NCBI GenBank assembly: GCA_002407675.1
Contig: DHNW01000028.1
Coordinates: 1-64,000 of the forward strand
Direction of reading: 5' to 3'
Origin: Ruminococcaceae bacterium UBA5406
GTDB lineage: Bacteria; Bacillota; Clostridia; Oscillospirales; Acutalibacteraceae
DNA: 64,000 bases
The notes below the pieces were generated by a model. It was not told where the DNA came from and searched no databases. It was given only the letters and a program-made list of their open reading frames with translations. How positions within the stretch are numbered: position 1 is the first letter of the stretch; each line of letters starts with the position of its first letter. Shown piece after piece: positions 36,268 through 44,512 of this stretch. The position numbers and the translations under genes are program-made.

Positions 36268-37665
36268 TTACCGGGCTTCCGCTTTGCTTTCCGCTTCCTG
36301 ATATTTCTGAACGATCCGGTTGGCACATTTATAGATATCTCCGCCGCCGAGGGTGAGAATCAGGTCGCCGTTTTCCGCGTTTTTAACCATGTAGTCGGCA
36401 ATTTCCTCAAACGTTTTAAACCAGACACAGCCCGGTATTTTTGCCGCAAGATCCTTGGCATAGATATGGTAGGTATTGGTTTCACGGACCGCTAGGATTT
36501 CAGAGAGAACCACCCGGTCTGCGATTTGCAGGGCTTTGGCAAAATCGTCCAGAAGCAGATAGGTCCGGGAGTAAGTGTGAGGCTGAAATACCGCCCATAC
36601 GCGCCGAAATCCCATTTTTTTTGCGGCGGTCAGTGTGGCGGTCAGTTCGGTGGGATGATGGGCAAAATCGTCGGCAATCGTAATGCCCCCGAATTCGCCG
36701 AGCTTTTCAAACCGGCGGTGCACTCCCGTGAAGCGGTGCAGGCTTTCCGCAGCGCTTTGAGTGTCCACGCCAAGCAGGTCCGCCGCGGCAAAGGCCGCAA
36801 GGGCGTTATATATATTGTGCTTCCCAGGGATGCTGAGGACAATGTCCGCCGCTTTTTCCCCATGCCGGACGATTCGGAACTGTTCGCGTGCCCGGTAGGT
36901 ATCCTGAATATCGGTGGCCCTATAATCGCTGCCGGCGCTGAAGCCGTAAGTGATAATCTTCGCGTTATGGATATCAGCAACCGCTTTCATGGCATTGGCG
37001 TTGTCTGCGTTGACAATAACGGCGCGGGAAGTCTGGAGGGCGAATTTGTGAAAAGAACGGATGGTATTTTCCACTGTCCCAAAATAGTCCAAATGGTCAT
37101 TGTCAATGTTCAGAATGACGGAAACGGCCGGATGCAGTTGAAGAAACGTATCAACGTATTCACACGCTTCGCAGACAATAGTCTGTGATTTCCCCACACG
37201 GCCGTTTCCGCCAATCAGGGGAAGCTTTCCCCCAATAATGGCCGAAGGATCTTTCCCGGCTTCCAGAAGGATCTGGGTAATCATGGCGGTGGTTGTTGTC
37301 TTTCCATGCGTGCCGGCTACGGCCACGGGATTGGCAAAATGGCTGGTCACCATGCCAAGCATAACGGAGCGCTCCACCGTTGGAATGCCTTTTTCCCGTG
37401 CTGCAGCCAGTTCAGGGTTATCCGGCTTAATGGCGGCAGAGTAGACAACCAGTTCCGCACCGTCTACGTTTTCGGCTTTCTGATTCATTGAAACGGGTAT
37501 TCCGTAGCTTTTGATCCGGGCAAGGGTGTCCGATTCGTTTGTATCGGAACCCGTCAGCTGATATCCTTTATGATGGAGAATTTCGGCGATGGGGCACATG
37601 CCTGATCCTCCGATTCCAATAAAATGGATTTTTTTAATTTTTGAAAGCAGATTGCTGTTTTCCAT
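36268..37665 (-). CDS. murC: UDP-N-acetylmuramate-L-alanine ligase
   Basis: Adds the first amino acid (L-Ala) to UDP-MurNAc in the cytoplasm. The 465 residues start with the Rossmann motif HFIGIGGSGMCPIAEILH and have the Mur ATP-binding P-loop VAGTHGKTTTTAMI (about 118-131). The central motif includes NIDNDHLDYFG. C-terminal VFQPHTYSRTYLLLDDFA is diagnostic of MurC. Length is normal. It is monocistronic, divergent from dpaA; no other mur genes are nearby, so it is outside the dcw cluster. Confidence 0.96.
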   Translation of the reverse strand: MENSNLLSKIKKIHFIGIGGSGMCPIAEILHHKGYQLTGSDTNESDTLARIKSYGIPVSMNQKAENVDGAELVVYSAAIKPDNPELAAAREKGIPTVERSVMLGMVTSHFANPVAVAGTHGKTTTTAMITQILLEAGKDPSAIIGGKLPLIGGNGRVGKSQTIVCEACEYVDTFLQLHPAVSVILNIDNDHLDYFGTVENTIRSFHKFALQTSRAVIVNADNANAMKAVADIHNAKIITYGFSAGSDYRATDIQDTYRAREQFRIVRHGEKAADIVLSIPGKHNIYNALAAFAAADLLGVDTQSAAESLHRFTGVHRRFEKLGEFGGITIADDFAHHPTELTATLTAAKKMGFRRVWAVFQPHTYSRTYLLLDDFAKALQIADRVVLSEILAVRETNTYHIYAKDLAAKIPGCVWFKTFEEIADYMVKNAENGDLILTLGGGDIYKCANRIVQKYQEAESKAEAR

Positions 37666-37783
37666 GGAAAAATTCTCCTTCTAAATAAGCTGAATGGACA
37701 CTCCGTCCGCAATATAGTCTGCATGGCTACATAAATATATTGCCACACAATTTAATAATAATCATCTTTCGGCAAAATTGCAA

Positions 37784-37818
37784 ACAAAAATAAAAACTGC
37801 CTGCGAAACGCGCAGGCA
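37784..37818 (-). terminator. minus-strand terminator upstream of murC
   Basis: An 8-bp perfect stem (TGCCTGCG with CGCAGGCA, 5-nt loop) followed on the minus strand by a T-rich run. It lies between the divergent murC and dpaA genes, so it would stop antisense transcripts coming from dpaA or attenuate a long murC leader. Confidence 0.6.
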
Positions 37819-37845
37819 CAAGCAGCAGTCTCCCCCCATATTATG
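37817..37845 (+). promoter_or_regulatory. possible sigma-K-type promoter of dpaAB
   Basis: CAC (37817-37819), then 17 nt, then CATATTATG (37837-37845). This resembles the mother-cell sigma-K pattern (AC, then CATAnnnTA) with one mismatch. It is about 26 nt upstream of dpaA, which is where such a promoter would be expected. Confidence 0.4.
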
Positions 37846-37871
37846 TCAATATGAACTTTACGGAGGCCTGA

Positions 37872-38732
37872 ATGATGACAGGAATAAACAACTGCGGCAT
37901 ACTGGGCGGTGACCGCCGTCAGATCGCGCTGGCGGAGCAGCTCGCTGCCGCTGGATTCCAGGGATACATCTGTGGTTTTGACGGGGTCACCTTTACAGGG
38001 AATGTACACAAAACGACCCTCGGCGAAATGATTCGCCTGTGCAATATAATTATTTTGCCTCTTCCGGTGACGGACGACGGAAAGCATTTAAAAATGGATT
38101 TCAGCGAAAAAAAGATCGTTTTAAATGACGAATTTGCAGAAAAAATGCGCGGGAAGCGGGTCATCGGCGGAATGATGGATCGGCTGTACTGCACAAGCAG
38201 CGTGTGGAAGCAAATTCAGACGGATGATTATTCCGTACGGGAGGAATTTGCCGTACGGAACGCCGTCCCAACGGCGGAAGGCGCTATAGAGATCGCCATG
38301 CGGGAATACTCCGGCACGGTCAGCGGCAGCCGGTGTCTTGTCGCCGGTTTCGGCAGGGTGGGAAAAGTCCTTTCGAGGATGCTGCACGGTCTGGGGGCTG
38401 AAGTGACCGTCAGCGCCCGGAAACCGGCCGATATTGCTTGGATCAAGTCCTGCGGATATCATTCCGTCCAGACCGAGAACATCGGGGGCGGAGAATATGA
38501 CATCATTTTCAACACCATACCGGCTCTGATTTTTGACCGGCCGGTTCTTTCGAGCCTTTCCGGATGCAGCCTATTAATCGATCTGGCATCCGCGCCGGGC
38601 GGAGTGGATTACAGTGCGGCGGAAGATACCGGCATCCGGGCGCTCCTGGCGCCGTCGCTCCCGGGCAGAGTTGCGCCTAAAACAGCGGGCGCCATCATTT
38701 TGGATACCGTCTGCCATATTATGGAGGAGTGA
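37872..38732 (+). CDS. dpaA: dipicolinate synthase subunit A (SpoVFA)
   Basis: With DpaB it oxidises dihydrodipicolinate to dipicolinic acid in the mother cell during sporulation, for loading into the spore core. The 286 residues have an N-terminal domain and a dinucleotide-binding Rossmann domain with CLVAGFGRVGKVLSRML (about 155-171). The strand EYDIIFNTIPALIFD and LIDLASAPGGVD are typical of DpaA. GGAGG precedes the start; the M-M start may begin at either codon. The gene ends 4 nt before dpaB and forms a spore-specific operon. Confidence 0.92.
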   Translation: MMTGINNCGILGGDRRQIALAEQLAAAGFQGYICGFDGVTFTGNVHKTTLGEMIRLCNIIILPLPVTDDGKHLKMDFSEKKIVLNDEFAEKMRGKRVIGGMMDRLYCTSSVWKQIQTDDYSVREEFAVRNAVPTAEGAIEIAMREYSGTVSGSRCLVAGFGRVGKVLSRMLHGLGAEVTVSARKPADIAWIKSCGYHSVQTENIGGGEYDIIFNTIPALIFDRPVLSSLSGCSLLIDLASAPGGVDYSAAEDTGIRALLAPSLPGRVAPKTAGAIILDTVCHIMEE

Positions 38733-38736
38733 TTTT

Positions 38737-39309
38737 ATGGAGAAGCCGGTTTTGGGGTTTGCTATGTGCGGTTCTTTCTGCACATTCCGCCGCGTGATCG
38801 ACGAAATGAGACATATTGCGGAGGAAGGGTACCCAATTTTACCCATTATGTCGCAGAACGCCTGTCAGACGGATACACGCTTTGGCAGGGCGTCTGATTA
38901 TATCTGGGAAGTGGAAGATATCTGCGGCCGGAAAGTTATCCGGACGATTGTGGATGCGGAGCCGATTGGCCCTAAAAAGATGGTTGACCTGATGATCGTT
39001 GCACCTTGTACGGGTAATACCCTTGCCAAATTGGCGAACGGTATTACCGATACACCGGTAACCATGGCGGTTAAATCCAGCCTGCGGATTGGCCTTCCAG
39101 TCGTGCTTGCCCCGGCTACCAATGACGCGCTGGCCGCTTCCGCGCAGAATATCGGAAGACTGCTGAATGTACAGAATATCTATTTTGTCCCTATGCGGCA
39201 GGATAATCCTGAAAAAAAGCCTTTTTCACTTGTCGCAGACTTTACCCTGATTCTGCCGGCAGCACTGGCAGCCTTGGAAAAAAAACAGATCCAGCCTGTT
39301 TTCCGTTAA
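38737..39309 (+). CDS. dpaB: dipicolinate synthase subunit B (SpoVFB)
   Basis: A flavoprotein-like second subunit of dipicolinate synthase. The 190 residues start VLGFAMCGSFCTFRRVI and contain PILPIMSQNACQTDTRFG, IVDAEPIGPKKMVDLMIVAPCTGNTLAKLANG and PVVLAPATNDALAASAQNIG, the phosphopantothenoylcysteine-decarboxylase-like fold of SpoVFB. The ATG at 38737 follows GGAGG. A longer open frame runs upstream inside dpaA but has no separate start. Its presence indicates an endospore former. Confidence 0.93.
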   Translation: MEKPVLGFAMCGSFCTFRRVIDEMRHIAEEGYPILPIMSQNACQTDTRFGRASDYIWEVEDICGRKVIRTIVDAEPIGPKKMVDLMIVAPCTGNTLAKLANGITDTPVTMAVKSSLRIGLPVVLAPATNDALAASAQNIGRLLNVQNIYFVPMRQDNPEKKPFSLVADFTLILPAALAALEKKQIQPVFR

Positions 39310-40226
39310 AAGCAAGGCCGCGTTTTCTCTGTTTCAGGAGAAAACGCGGCCCAAAGTTTTTGTTCGGTTTCACATTTGAACGGTTTGGACGCCAGCTCAG
39401 GGCCGGCATAAGGCATGGTGATGTTTTCACAGACGTAGAGAGAGCCGCTGTCAGGGGCCAGTAGAACGGTCCCGCCAGCATAGAAAGTATCATTGAACCG
39501 GCGGCAATGGAAAGCAGAACCTTTTTGGGCCGGAACAGCCAGACGGCCATGGCTGCCAGCGCGGCAATCCCAAATCCTGCTATGATGGGGAACAGCCAGG
39601 AGCGAAGCTGGGAGTAATTCCATACATAAATCGCCGCGGCGGAATTCGAAGCCGCCAGCGCCAGTGGCAGCAGCCAGCGTCTCCATCCGTCTTTGTCACG
39701 GAAAGCCCGCAGCATCTCCGGCAGACCTATTCCCTGCAAGGCCCGCTATGGCAGGAGCCAGGATACAAAGGTAGTACCGGTGCCAAAAATCGGCAAAACT
39801 GAAGAATACGGCGTCGGTTATAAGCCATATTGTCCAAAACAGGAGCATGCCGCGCTGAGAAGAGCCTTTTTTCCCTGAAAACTTTTGTACGCACGCCAAG
39901 ATTGAGAATAGAGCCAGAATAATCAGCCAGGAAGCTTGTCCGTACAGGATGCTCTGCCATAACCTCAGCGGCCCTGCAGTTCCAATATCATTTCCTACGG
40001 CGCCCCCTGTCCGGCCCTGAAATCCATTTTGGGGACCTCCGCCGGGGAAGCAGTTGGAGTTTCTGCCAAAATTAGCATTCCCGCCTGCAGATGGAGGCGA
40101 GCCGTTGTCCGGCCGGCCAAAACGCTTTGCCGTCAGGATATACATCATAATGCTGGAACCGGTTCCCGCCAGAGCCTGCGGCAAAAGCATGGCCCAGTTC
40201 CGTTTTGTGCCGCATGGTGTGTCCAT
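39306..40226 (-). pseudogene. GT39/ArnT-like membrane glycosyltransferase, degraded
   Basis: A remnant of a polytopic undecaprenyl-linked sugar transferase of the GT39/ArnT (YkcB-like) class. From the minus-strand start near 40226, LLPQALAGTGSSIMMYI matches the early membrane region. The text then jumps directly to the Gly/Asn-rich segment (GGNANFGRN) and GPLRLWQSILYGQASWLI, skipping an estimated 200 residues. WTIWLITDAVFFSFADFWHRYY is followed by a frame change near 39700 into GIGLPEMLRAFRDKDGWRR. A second change near 39420 is needed for TMPYAGPELAS. The first several segments, including catalytic N-terminal residues, are missing. Inactive by deletion and frameshifts. Confidence 0.78.
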
Positions 40227-40443
40227 TATTGTATGCAGAGTATGTGGATTTGACGTGAATCAAGTCTTAAAATTCCGTGAGAAAGGCGCATCGGAGCTGG
40301 TATATTCCGGAATATCCAAAAAATTTCAGAGAAAATTGGATTTTTAGGATCTAGAATTCTCGAAACCGCCCCATTCTCTATTTTTATGGATAGAAGCTCC
40401 CTGTCCGGCATAAGAATTTAGTATGAAATTGGAGGTGCTGGAT
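40227..40443. other. gene-free region before the carboxypeptidase gene
   Basis: About 220 bases between the glycosyltransferase remnant and the carboxypeptidase start. Short open frames exist on both strands, but none has a ribosome site with matching coding features. GGAGG at about 40431 belongs to the gene at 40444. No clear promoter was identified. Confidence 0.4.
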
Positions 40444-41595
40444 ATGAAGTTGAAAAAGCTGCCTGCCTGTTTGCTGGCGGCGGTAACCGTTTTTTCCTGC
40501 ATTCCGTTTGGTGCCGCCGCCTTTTCCAGCGAAGAGATCAAGGCGCCTTCTGTTGCTTTAATGGAGGCCCAGACCGGAAAAATTCTGTATGAAAAAAATC
40601 CACACGAAAAACGCGCATGCGCATCCATTACCAAGATTATGACGCTGCTTCTGGTTATGGAAGCACTTGACTCCGGAAAAATCGGACTGAAAGACAAAGT
40701 TTCCGCCAGTGAACACGCCTCTTCCATGGGGGGATCTCAAATCTGGCTGAAACCAGGGGAAACTATGACGGTGGACGAACTGCTGAAGGCTACGGTCATA
40801 GCAAGTGCGAATGACTGCTCAGTCGCTTTGGCAGAGTACGTGGCAGGAAGCGAAGATGAATTTGTCAGTATGATGAATCAGAAGGCCAAACAGCTGAAAA
40901 TGAACGATACCACGTTCAAAAACTGTTACGGCCTTGATGAAGACGGCCACGTAACTTCTGCCCACGATGTTGCCGTTATGTCACGTGAGCTGATCAAACA
41001 TCCGAAAATCTATGATTATACCAAAGTCTGGATGGACTATCTGCGCGGGGGAAAGACTCAGTTGGTTAATACCAATAAACTTCTGAAAACCTATAAGGGA
41101 ATTACCGGCCTGAAAACCGGAACCACCAGCAAAGCCGGGAAGTGTGTTTCGGCTACGGCGCAGCGCGCAGGTGTCAGCCTGATTGCCGTGGTGCTCGGCT
41201 GCGCCGACAGCAAAGAACGCTTTTCAAATGCGGCAGCCCTTCTGGACTATGGGTTTGCCAACTGGTCGGTGGCAAGCCCGCAGATGCCCGCTGAAGCCTC
41301 TCAGCCTGTTCCGGTCCGCAACGGTATGAAGCCCAAAGTGGAAACTTCGGTAAATCCGGGGACTAGTATCCTTGTTCCAAAGGGAAAAGCCGGCAATTTA
41401 AAATATGGGGTTACGTGGGAAAACAATATCTCCGCACCCGTGAAAAAAGGGCAGATCCTCGGCAAGGTCGTCTGTTCGCTGGATGGAAAGGCCCTTCAGG
41501 AGTTTGAAATTCGGGCCAAATCATCTGTTTCGGCCATAACGTTTGATTCTGCTTTTCGGCTTCTTGCCCGGCGGCTGCTGATGGCAAATGGATGA
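40444..41595 (+). CDS. dacF: D-alanyl-D-alanine carboxypeptidase (DacF/PBP5 type)
   Basis: A serine peptidase (S11) that trims the terminal D-Ala from peptidoglycan stem peptides outside the membrane. A signal peptide is visible at 1-27 (KKLPACLLAAVTVFSCIPFGAAAFS). Catalytic motifs are SITKIM (SxxK), SAND (SxN) and LKTGTTSKAG (KTG). A C-terminal PBP5-associated beta domain follows. The last 25 residues may form an amphipathic membrane anchor (AITFDSAFRLLARRLLM). The 383 residues fit. A sporulation-type DacF is a guess from family and neighbouring dpa genes. Confidence 0.92.
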   Translation: MKLKKLPACLLAAVTVFSCIPFGAAAFSSEEIKAPSVALMEAQTGKILYEKNPHEKRACASITKIMTLLLVMEALDSGKIGLKDKVSASEHASSMGGSQIWLKPGETMTVDELLKATVIASANDCSVALAEYVAGSEDEFVSMMNQKAKQLKMNDTTFKNCYGLDEDGHVTSAHDVAVMSRELIKHPKIYDYTKVWMDYLRGGKTQLVNTNKLLKTYKGITGLKTGTTSKAGKCVSATAQRAGVSLIAVVLGCADSKERFSNAAALLDYGFANWSVASPQMPAEASQPVPVRNGMKPKVETSVNPGTSILVPKGKAGNLKYGVTWENNISAPVKKGQILGKVVCSLDGKALQEFEIRAKSSVSAITFDSAFRLLARRLLMANG

Positions 41596-41631
41596 TTAAA
41601 CGGCAAATTAACAGAAATAATCTCTTTCTTC

Positions 41632-41660
41632 TTGCAAACGCCGCCCCCATACGGTAAAAT
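41632..41660 (+). promoter_or_regulatory. promoter of pgi
   Basis: TTGCAA (41632-41637), 17 nt, TAAAAT (41655-41660), 48 nt before the pgi ATG. Confidence 0.65.
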
Positions 41661-41708
41661 ATAAGTATACCCTAATTACGCAATTATGCGGCAGCAGGAG
41701 GAAATAGC

Positions 41709-43049
41709 ATGTTAATTCGGCTTGATGATCAATATCTTTCCGGCTTTATCGGCGAAGAGGAATGTGCGGCAATTGCCCCGCAGGTTCTCCTAGCCCATGA
41801 GACGCTTCATGAGGGAACGGGTCTTGGCAGCAATTTTTTGGGCTGGGTGGATCTTCCTTCCCGTTATGACAAAGAAGAGTTTTCGCGTATTCTTCAGGCG
41901 GCACAGAAGATCCGTTCCGATTCGGAAGTCTTTGTGGTGATCGGTATTGGCGGTTCCTACCTGGGGGCGCGCGCTGCGATTGAGTTTTTAAAGTCGCAGA
42001 ATTACAACGCGCTGAAAAAAGATACGCCGGATATTTATTTCGTCGGCAATGGCATCAGTTCCACGGCTTTAAGCGAAGTGCTGGAAATCTGCAAGGACCG
42101 GGATGTTTCCGTCAACGTTATCTCCAAATCCGGTACAACGACGGAGCCGGCCATCGCTTTTCGTATTTTCCGCAGACTGCTGGAAAAGAAATACGGCCGG
42201 GAGGGAGCGGCAAAGCGGATTTACTGCACAACGGACAAATCTCGCGGAACGCTGAAGCAGCTGGCTACGCGTGAAGGGTATGAGACCTTTGTGGTGCCGG
42301 ATGATGTCGGCGGGCGGTATTCCGTTTTAACCGCCGTTGGGCTTCTGCCCATTGCGGTGGCCGGAGCGGATATCGGCCAGCTGATGTCCGGTGCCGCCGA
42401 AGCGTCCAGCGAATTTGACAAACCGGATCTGTCTCAGAATGACTGCTACCGTTATGCGGCCATCCGCAATATTCTGTATCGCAAGGGCAAGGAAATTGAA
42501 ATTCTTGAAAGCTATGAACCCTGTTTTCAGATGATGTGCGAATGGTGGAAACAGCTTTTCGGCGAGAGCGAAGGTAAAAACAACAAGGGGCTTTTCCCGG
42601 CTTCCGCCATCTTTTCAACCGATCTGCATTCCATGGGGCAGTATATCCAGCAGGGCCGGCGCAGCCTGATCGAAACGGTTGTCCTGTTTGACAAGCCTAA
42701 GAGGGATATTACCCTGGAAGCAGATGCGGAAAACGCAGACGGCCTGAATTTCCTGGCGGGCAGGACGATGGCATATATTAACGAAAAAGCCTTTGAAGGA
42801 ACGGCTCTTGCTCACACAGACGGCGGAGTCCCAAACACAGTTCTCCGTGTACCGGATTTTTCAGAGCGTTCGCTTGGCGGCTTGATTTATTTCTTTGAGA
42901 AGGCATGCGCTATATCGGGATATCTCATGGGCGTCAACCCGTTTAATCAGCCCGGAGTGGAAAGCTACAAAAAGAATATGTTTGCCCTTCTTGGCAAACC
43001 CGGCTACGAAGGAGAAAAAGAGGCTTTGGAAAAACGCCTGAAAAAATAA
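41709..43049 (+). CDS. pgi: glucose-6-phosphate isomerase
   Basis: Interconverts glucose-6-phosphate and fructose-6-phosphate in glycolysis. The 446 residues have the phosphate-binding motif VVIGIGGSYLGARAAIEF (about 80-97), SKSGTTTEPAIAFR, and the PGI signature regions around DDVGGRYSVLTAVGLLP and GVNPFNQPGVESYK. The length is that of the short bacterial (Firmicute-type) enzyme. GCAGGAGG ribosome site. It is followed after 61 nt by the small P-loop gene. Confidence 0.96.
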   Translation: MLIRLDDQYLSGFIGEEECAAIAPQVLLAHETLHEGTGLGSNFLGWVDLPSRYDKEEFSRILQAAQKIRSDSEVFVVIGIGGSYLGARAAIEFLKSQNYNALKKDTPDIYFVGNGISSTALSEVLEICKDRDVSVNVISKSGTTTEPAIAFRIFRRLLEKKYGREGAAKRIYCTTDKSRGTLKQLATREGYETFVVPDDVGGRYSVLTAVGLLPIAVAGADIGQLMSGAAEASSEFDKPDLSQNDCYRYAAIRNILYRKGKEIEILESYEPCFQMMCEWWKQLFGESEGKNNKGLFPASAIFSTDLHSMGQYIQQGRRSLIETVVLFDKPKRDITLEADAENADGLNFLAGRTMAYINEKAFEGTALAHTDGGVPNTVLRVPDFSERSLGGLIYFFEKACAISGYLMGVNPFNQPGVESYKKNMFALLGKPGYEGEKEALEKRLKK

Positions 43050-43110
43050 ATAAGTTTTTCCACATGGCCCGGAAACAGCATGGACAAAATAGATTAGGAG
43101 GAGCACGACC

Positions 43111-43527
43111 ATGATTCATTTAATTGTTGGTAAAAAAGGGACCGGAAAGACTAAGCGGCTGGTGGCGCAGGCCAATGAGGCTGCCCAGAAATCCAGCGGA
43201 AATGTTGTTGTCATTGAAAAGGGAAGTCAGCTTACTTATGACATTTCTCACGATGTTCGTCTGGTGGATATTGATTCCTATGGAATTCAGGGAGTTGAGG
43301 CACTGGAAGGATTTCTGTGCGGAATCTGCGCCGGCAATTACGATGTGACGGATATTTTTGTAGATTCCACGCTAAAAATTATCGGCCAGGATATGAACGT
43401 CCTAACAGGCTTTGTTCAGAAGCTGGATCGTTTGTCCTCACTGGCTGATACGAAGATGACTCTTCTGGTTTCGGCAGATCAAAGTGCAATTCCGGAAGAA
43501 ATCAAGAAAATTTCTGTTTCCACCTGA
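43111..43527 (+). CDS. small P-loop NTPase-like protein, unknown function
   Basis: A 138-residue protein that begins with MIHLIVGKKGTGKTKRL, a Walker A motif at 7-15. The segment DIFVDSTLKIIG looks like a Walker B strand (hydrophobic-D). It also contains LVAQANEAAQKSSGNVVVIEKG, as in P-loop folds that bind a nucleotide near a kinase-like lid. No partner domain or membrane segment is seen. I do not recognise a named family; distant relation to PilT-like or adenylate-kinase-like ATPases is possible. It has its own ribosome site (AGGAGG) and a terminator downstream. Confidence 0.65.
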   Translation: MIHLIVGKKGTGKTKRLVAQANEAAQKSSGNVVVIEKGSQLTYDISHDVRLVDIDSYGIQGVEALEGFLCGICAGNYDVTDIFVDSTLKIIGQDMNVLTGFVQKLDRLSSLADTKMTLLVSADQSAIPEEIKKISVST

Positions 43528-43541
43528 AAAAGCAGGATGCG

Positions 43542-43576
43542 GCTGTTAAATTTCTCAAGGCAACAGCAGTTTTTTA
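43542..43576 (+). terminator. terminator after the P-loop gene
   Basis: A 6-bp stem GCTGTT/AACAGC with a 14-nt loop, followed by a run of Ts that overlaps the -35 of the next promoter. Confidence 0.6.
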
Positions 43577-43605
43577 TTGACAAAACAGCGTATTGCCGAT
43601 ATAAT
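43577..43605 (+). promoter_or_regulatory. perfect consensus sigma-A promoter of the DUF177-rpmF operon
   Basis: TTGACA (43577-43582), 17 nt, TATAAT (43600-43605), 26 nt before the DUF177 ATG. This strength fits a ribosomal-protein operon. Confidence 0.85.
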
Positions 43606-43631
43606 TAAAGACTGTAGCGCCGAGGTGGAAT

Positions 43632-44126
43632 ATGATTCTCAATTTAAGGAAAATATTTGCGGAAGGACAGGAAACCTACCCGTTTGAATACGAGTTTGAT
43701 TTATCTCAGACACAGGTGGGCGGTTTTTATCCGTTTGTATCCCCGGTGAAAGTGAAAGGTGCTGTCAGCGGAAAAGAGGGTTTTGCCCGGTTGAAAATCA
43801 GGTCTTCCTTTGATTTTTCCATTCCGTGCGACCGCTGTGCAGCGCAGATAGACAGGCACTATGAATATGAGTTTTCCCATATTCTTGTCCCTTCCTCAGA
43901 GAACAAGGGTGACGACCGATATATTGAAGTCCGGGATCAGCAGCTGAATGTGGACGAACTGGTAAGGGAAGATATCCTTTTGGAGCTCCCGACCCGGTTT
44001 TTATGCCGAGAAGACTGTAAGGGTGTTTGCCCGGAATGCGGCAAAAATCTGAACGACGGTCCCTGTGGATGCTCTGCACAGAAGATTGATCCGAGGCTGG
44101 AAGTGCTGAAGAATCTGCTTCACTGA
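43632..44126 (+). CDS. DUF177 (YceD-like) protein
   Basis: A 164-residue protein of the DUF177 family, found next to rpmF in most bacteria and linked to 23S rRNA or L32 biology. The middle region has CDRCAAQ. The C-terminal half carries LPTRFLCREDCKGVCPECGKNLNDGPCGC, which includes the typical CxxxC(x)CxxC cysteine set of a zinc-binding site; the core is CPECGKNL. The arrangement rpmF-downstream (40 nt) is conserved and supports the assignment. Biochemical function is unknown here. Confidence 0.9.
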   Translation: MILNLRKIFAEGQETYPFEYEFDLSQTQVGGFYPFVSPVKVKGAVSGKEGFARLKIRSSFDFSIPCDRCAAQIDRHYEYEFSHILVPSSENKGDDRYIEVRDQQLNVDELVREDILLELPTRFLCREDCKGVCPECGKNLNDGPCGCSAQKIDPRLEVLKNLLH

Positions 44127-44166
44127 AAATTTTATGATTGTGAAATACTGGTAAGGAGGCTGAACA

Positions 44167-44349
44167 ATGGCGGTACCAAAGAGAAAACTGTCCAGTGCGA
44201 GACAGAATAAAAGGCGTTCCAATGTATGGAAGATGAGCGCACCAGCGCTTGTAAAGTGCCCGAAGTGCGGCGAGTTAAAAGCTCCGCATAAGGTTTGCGG
44301 CAACTGCGGTTATTACAACGGCCGGGAAGTTATAAAGAAAGAAGCATGA
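44167..44349 (+). CDS. rpmF: 50S ribosomal protein L32
   Basis: A zinc-ribbon protein of the large ribosomal subunit. The 60 residues start MAVPKRKLSSARQNKRRS, and a CPKCGELKAPHKVCGNCGYY zinc ribbon with four cysteines is intact, so this is the zinc-dependent (C+) paralogue. The ribosome site is AAGGAGG. It is the second gene of the DUF177-rpmF operon, followed by a terminator. Confidence 0.97.
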   Translation: MAVPKRKLSSARQNKRRSNVWKMSAPALVKCPKCGELKAPHKVCGNCGYYNGREVIKKEA

Positions 44350-44369
44350 ATTCCATTTCAGAAATCGCA

Positions 44370-44399
44370 GAGAAGGAGCAGATCCTTCTCTCCTTTTTT
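44370..44399 (+). terminator. terminator after rpmF
   Basis: Perfect 8-bp stem GAGAAGGA/TCCTTCTC with a 5-nt loop, followed by T-rich TCCTTTTTT. Confidence 0.85.
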
Positions 44400-44512
44400 A
44401 TAAAAATGTTTCTGCCGGCCCGGTTTTGGGGATCCATGGGGAAATTCAGTAATTCCCTTTCCGGCGCTGGCTGATTAATTGGGTAGAAAAATTCGGAGGG
44501 GAAGCGGAAAGA

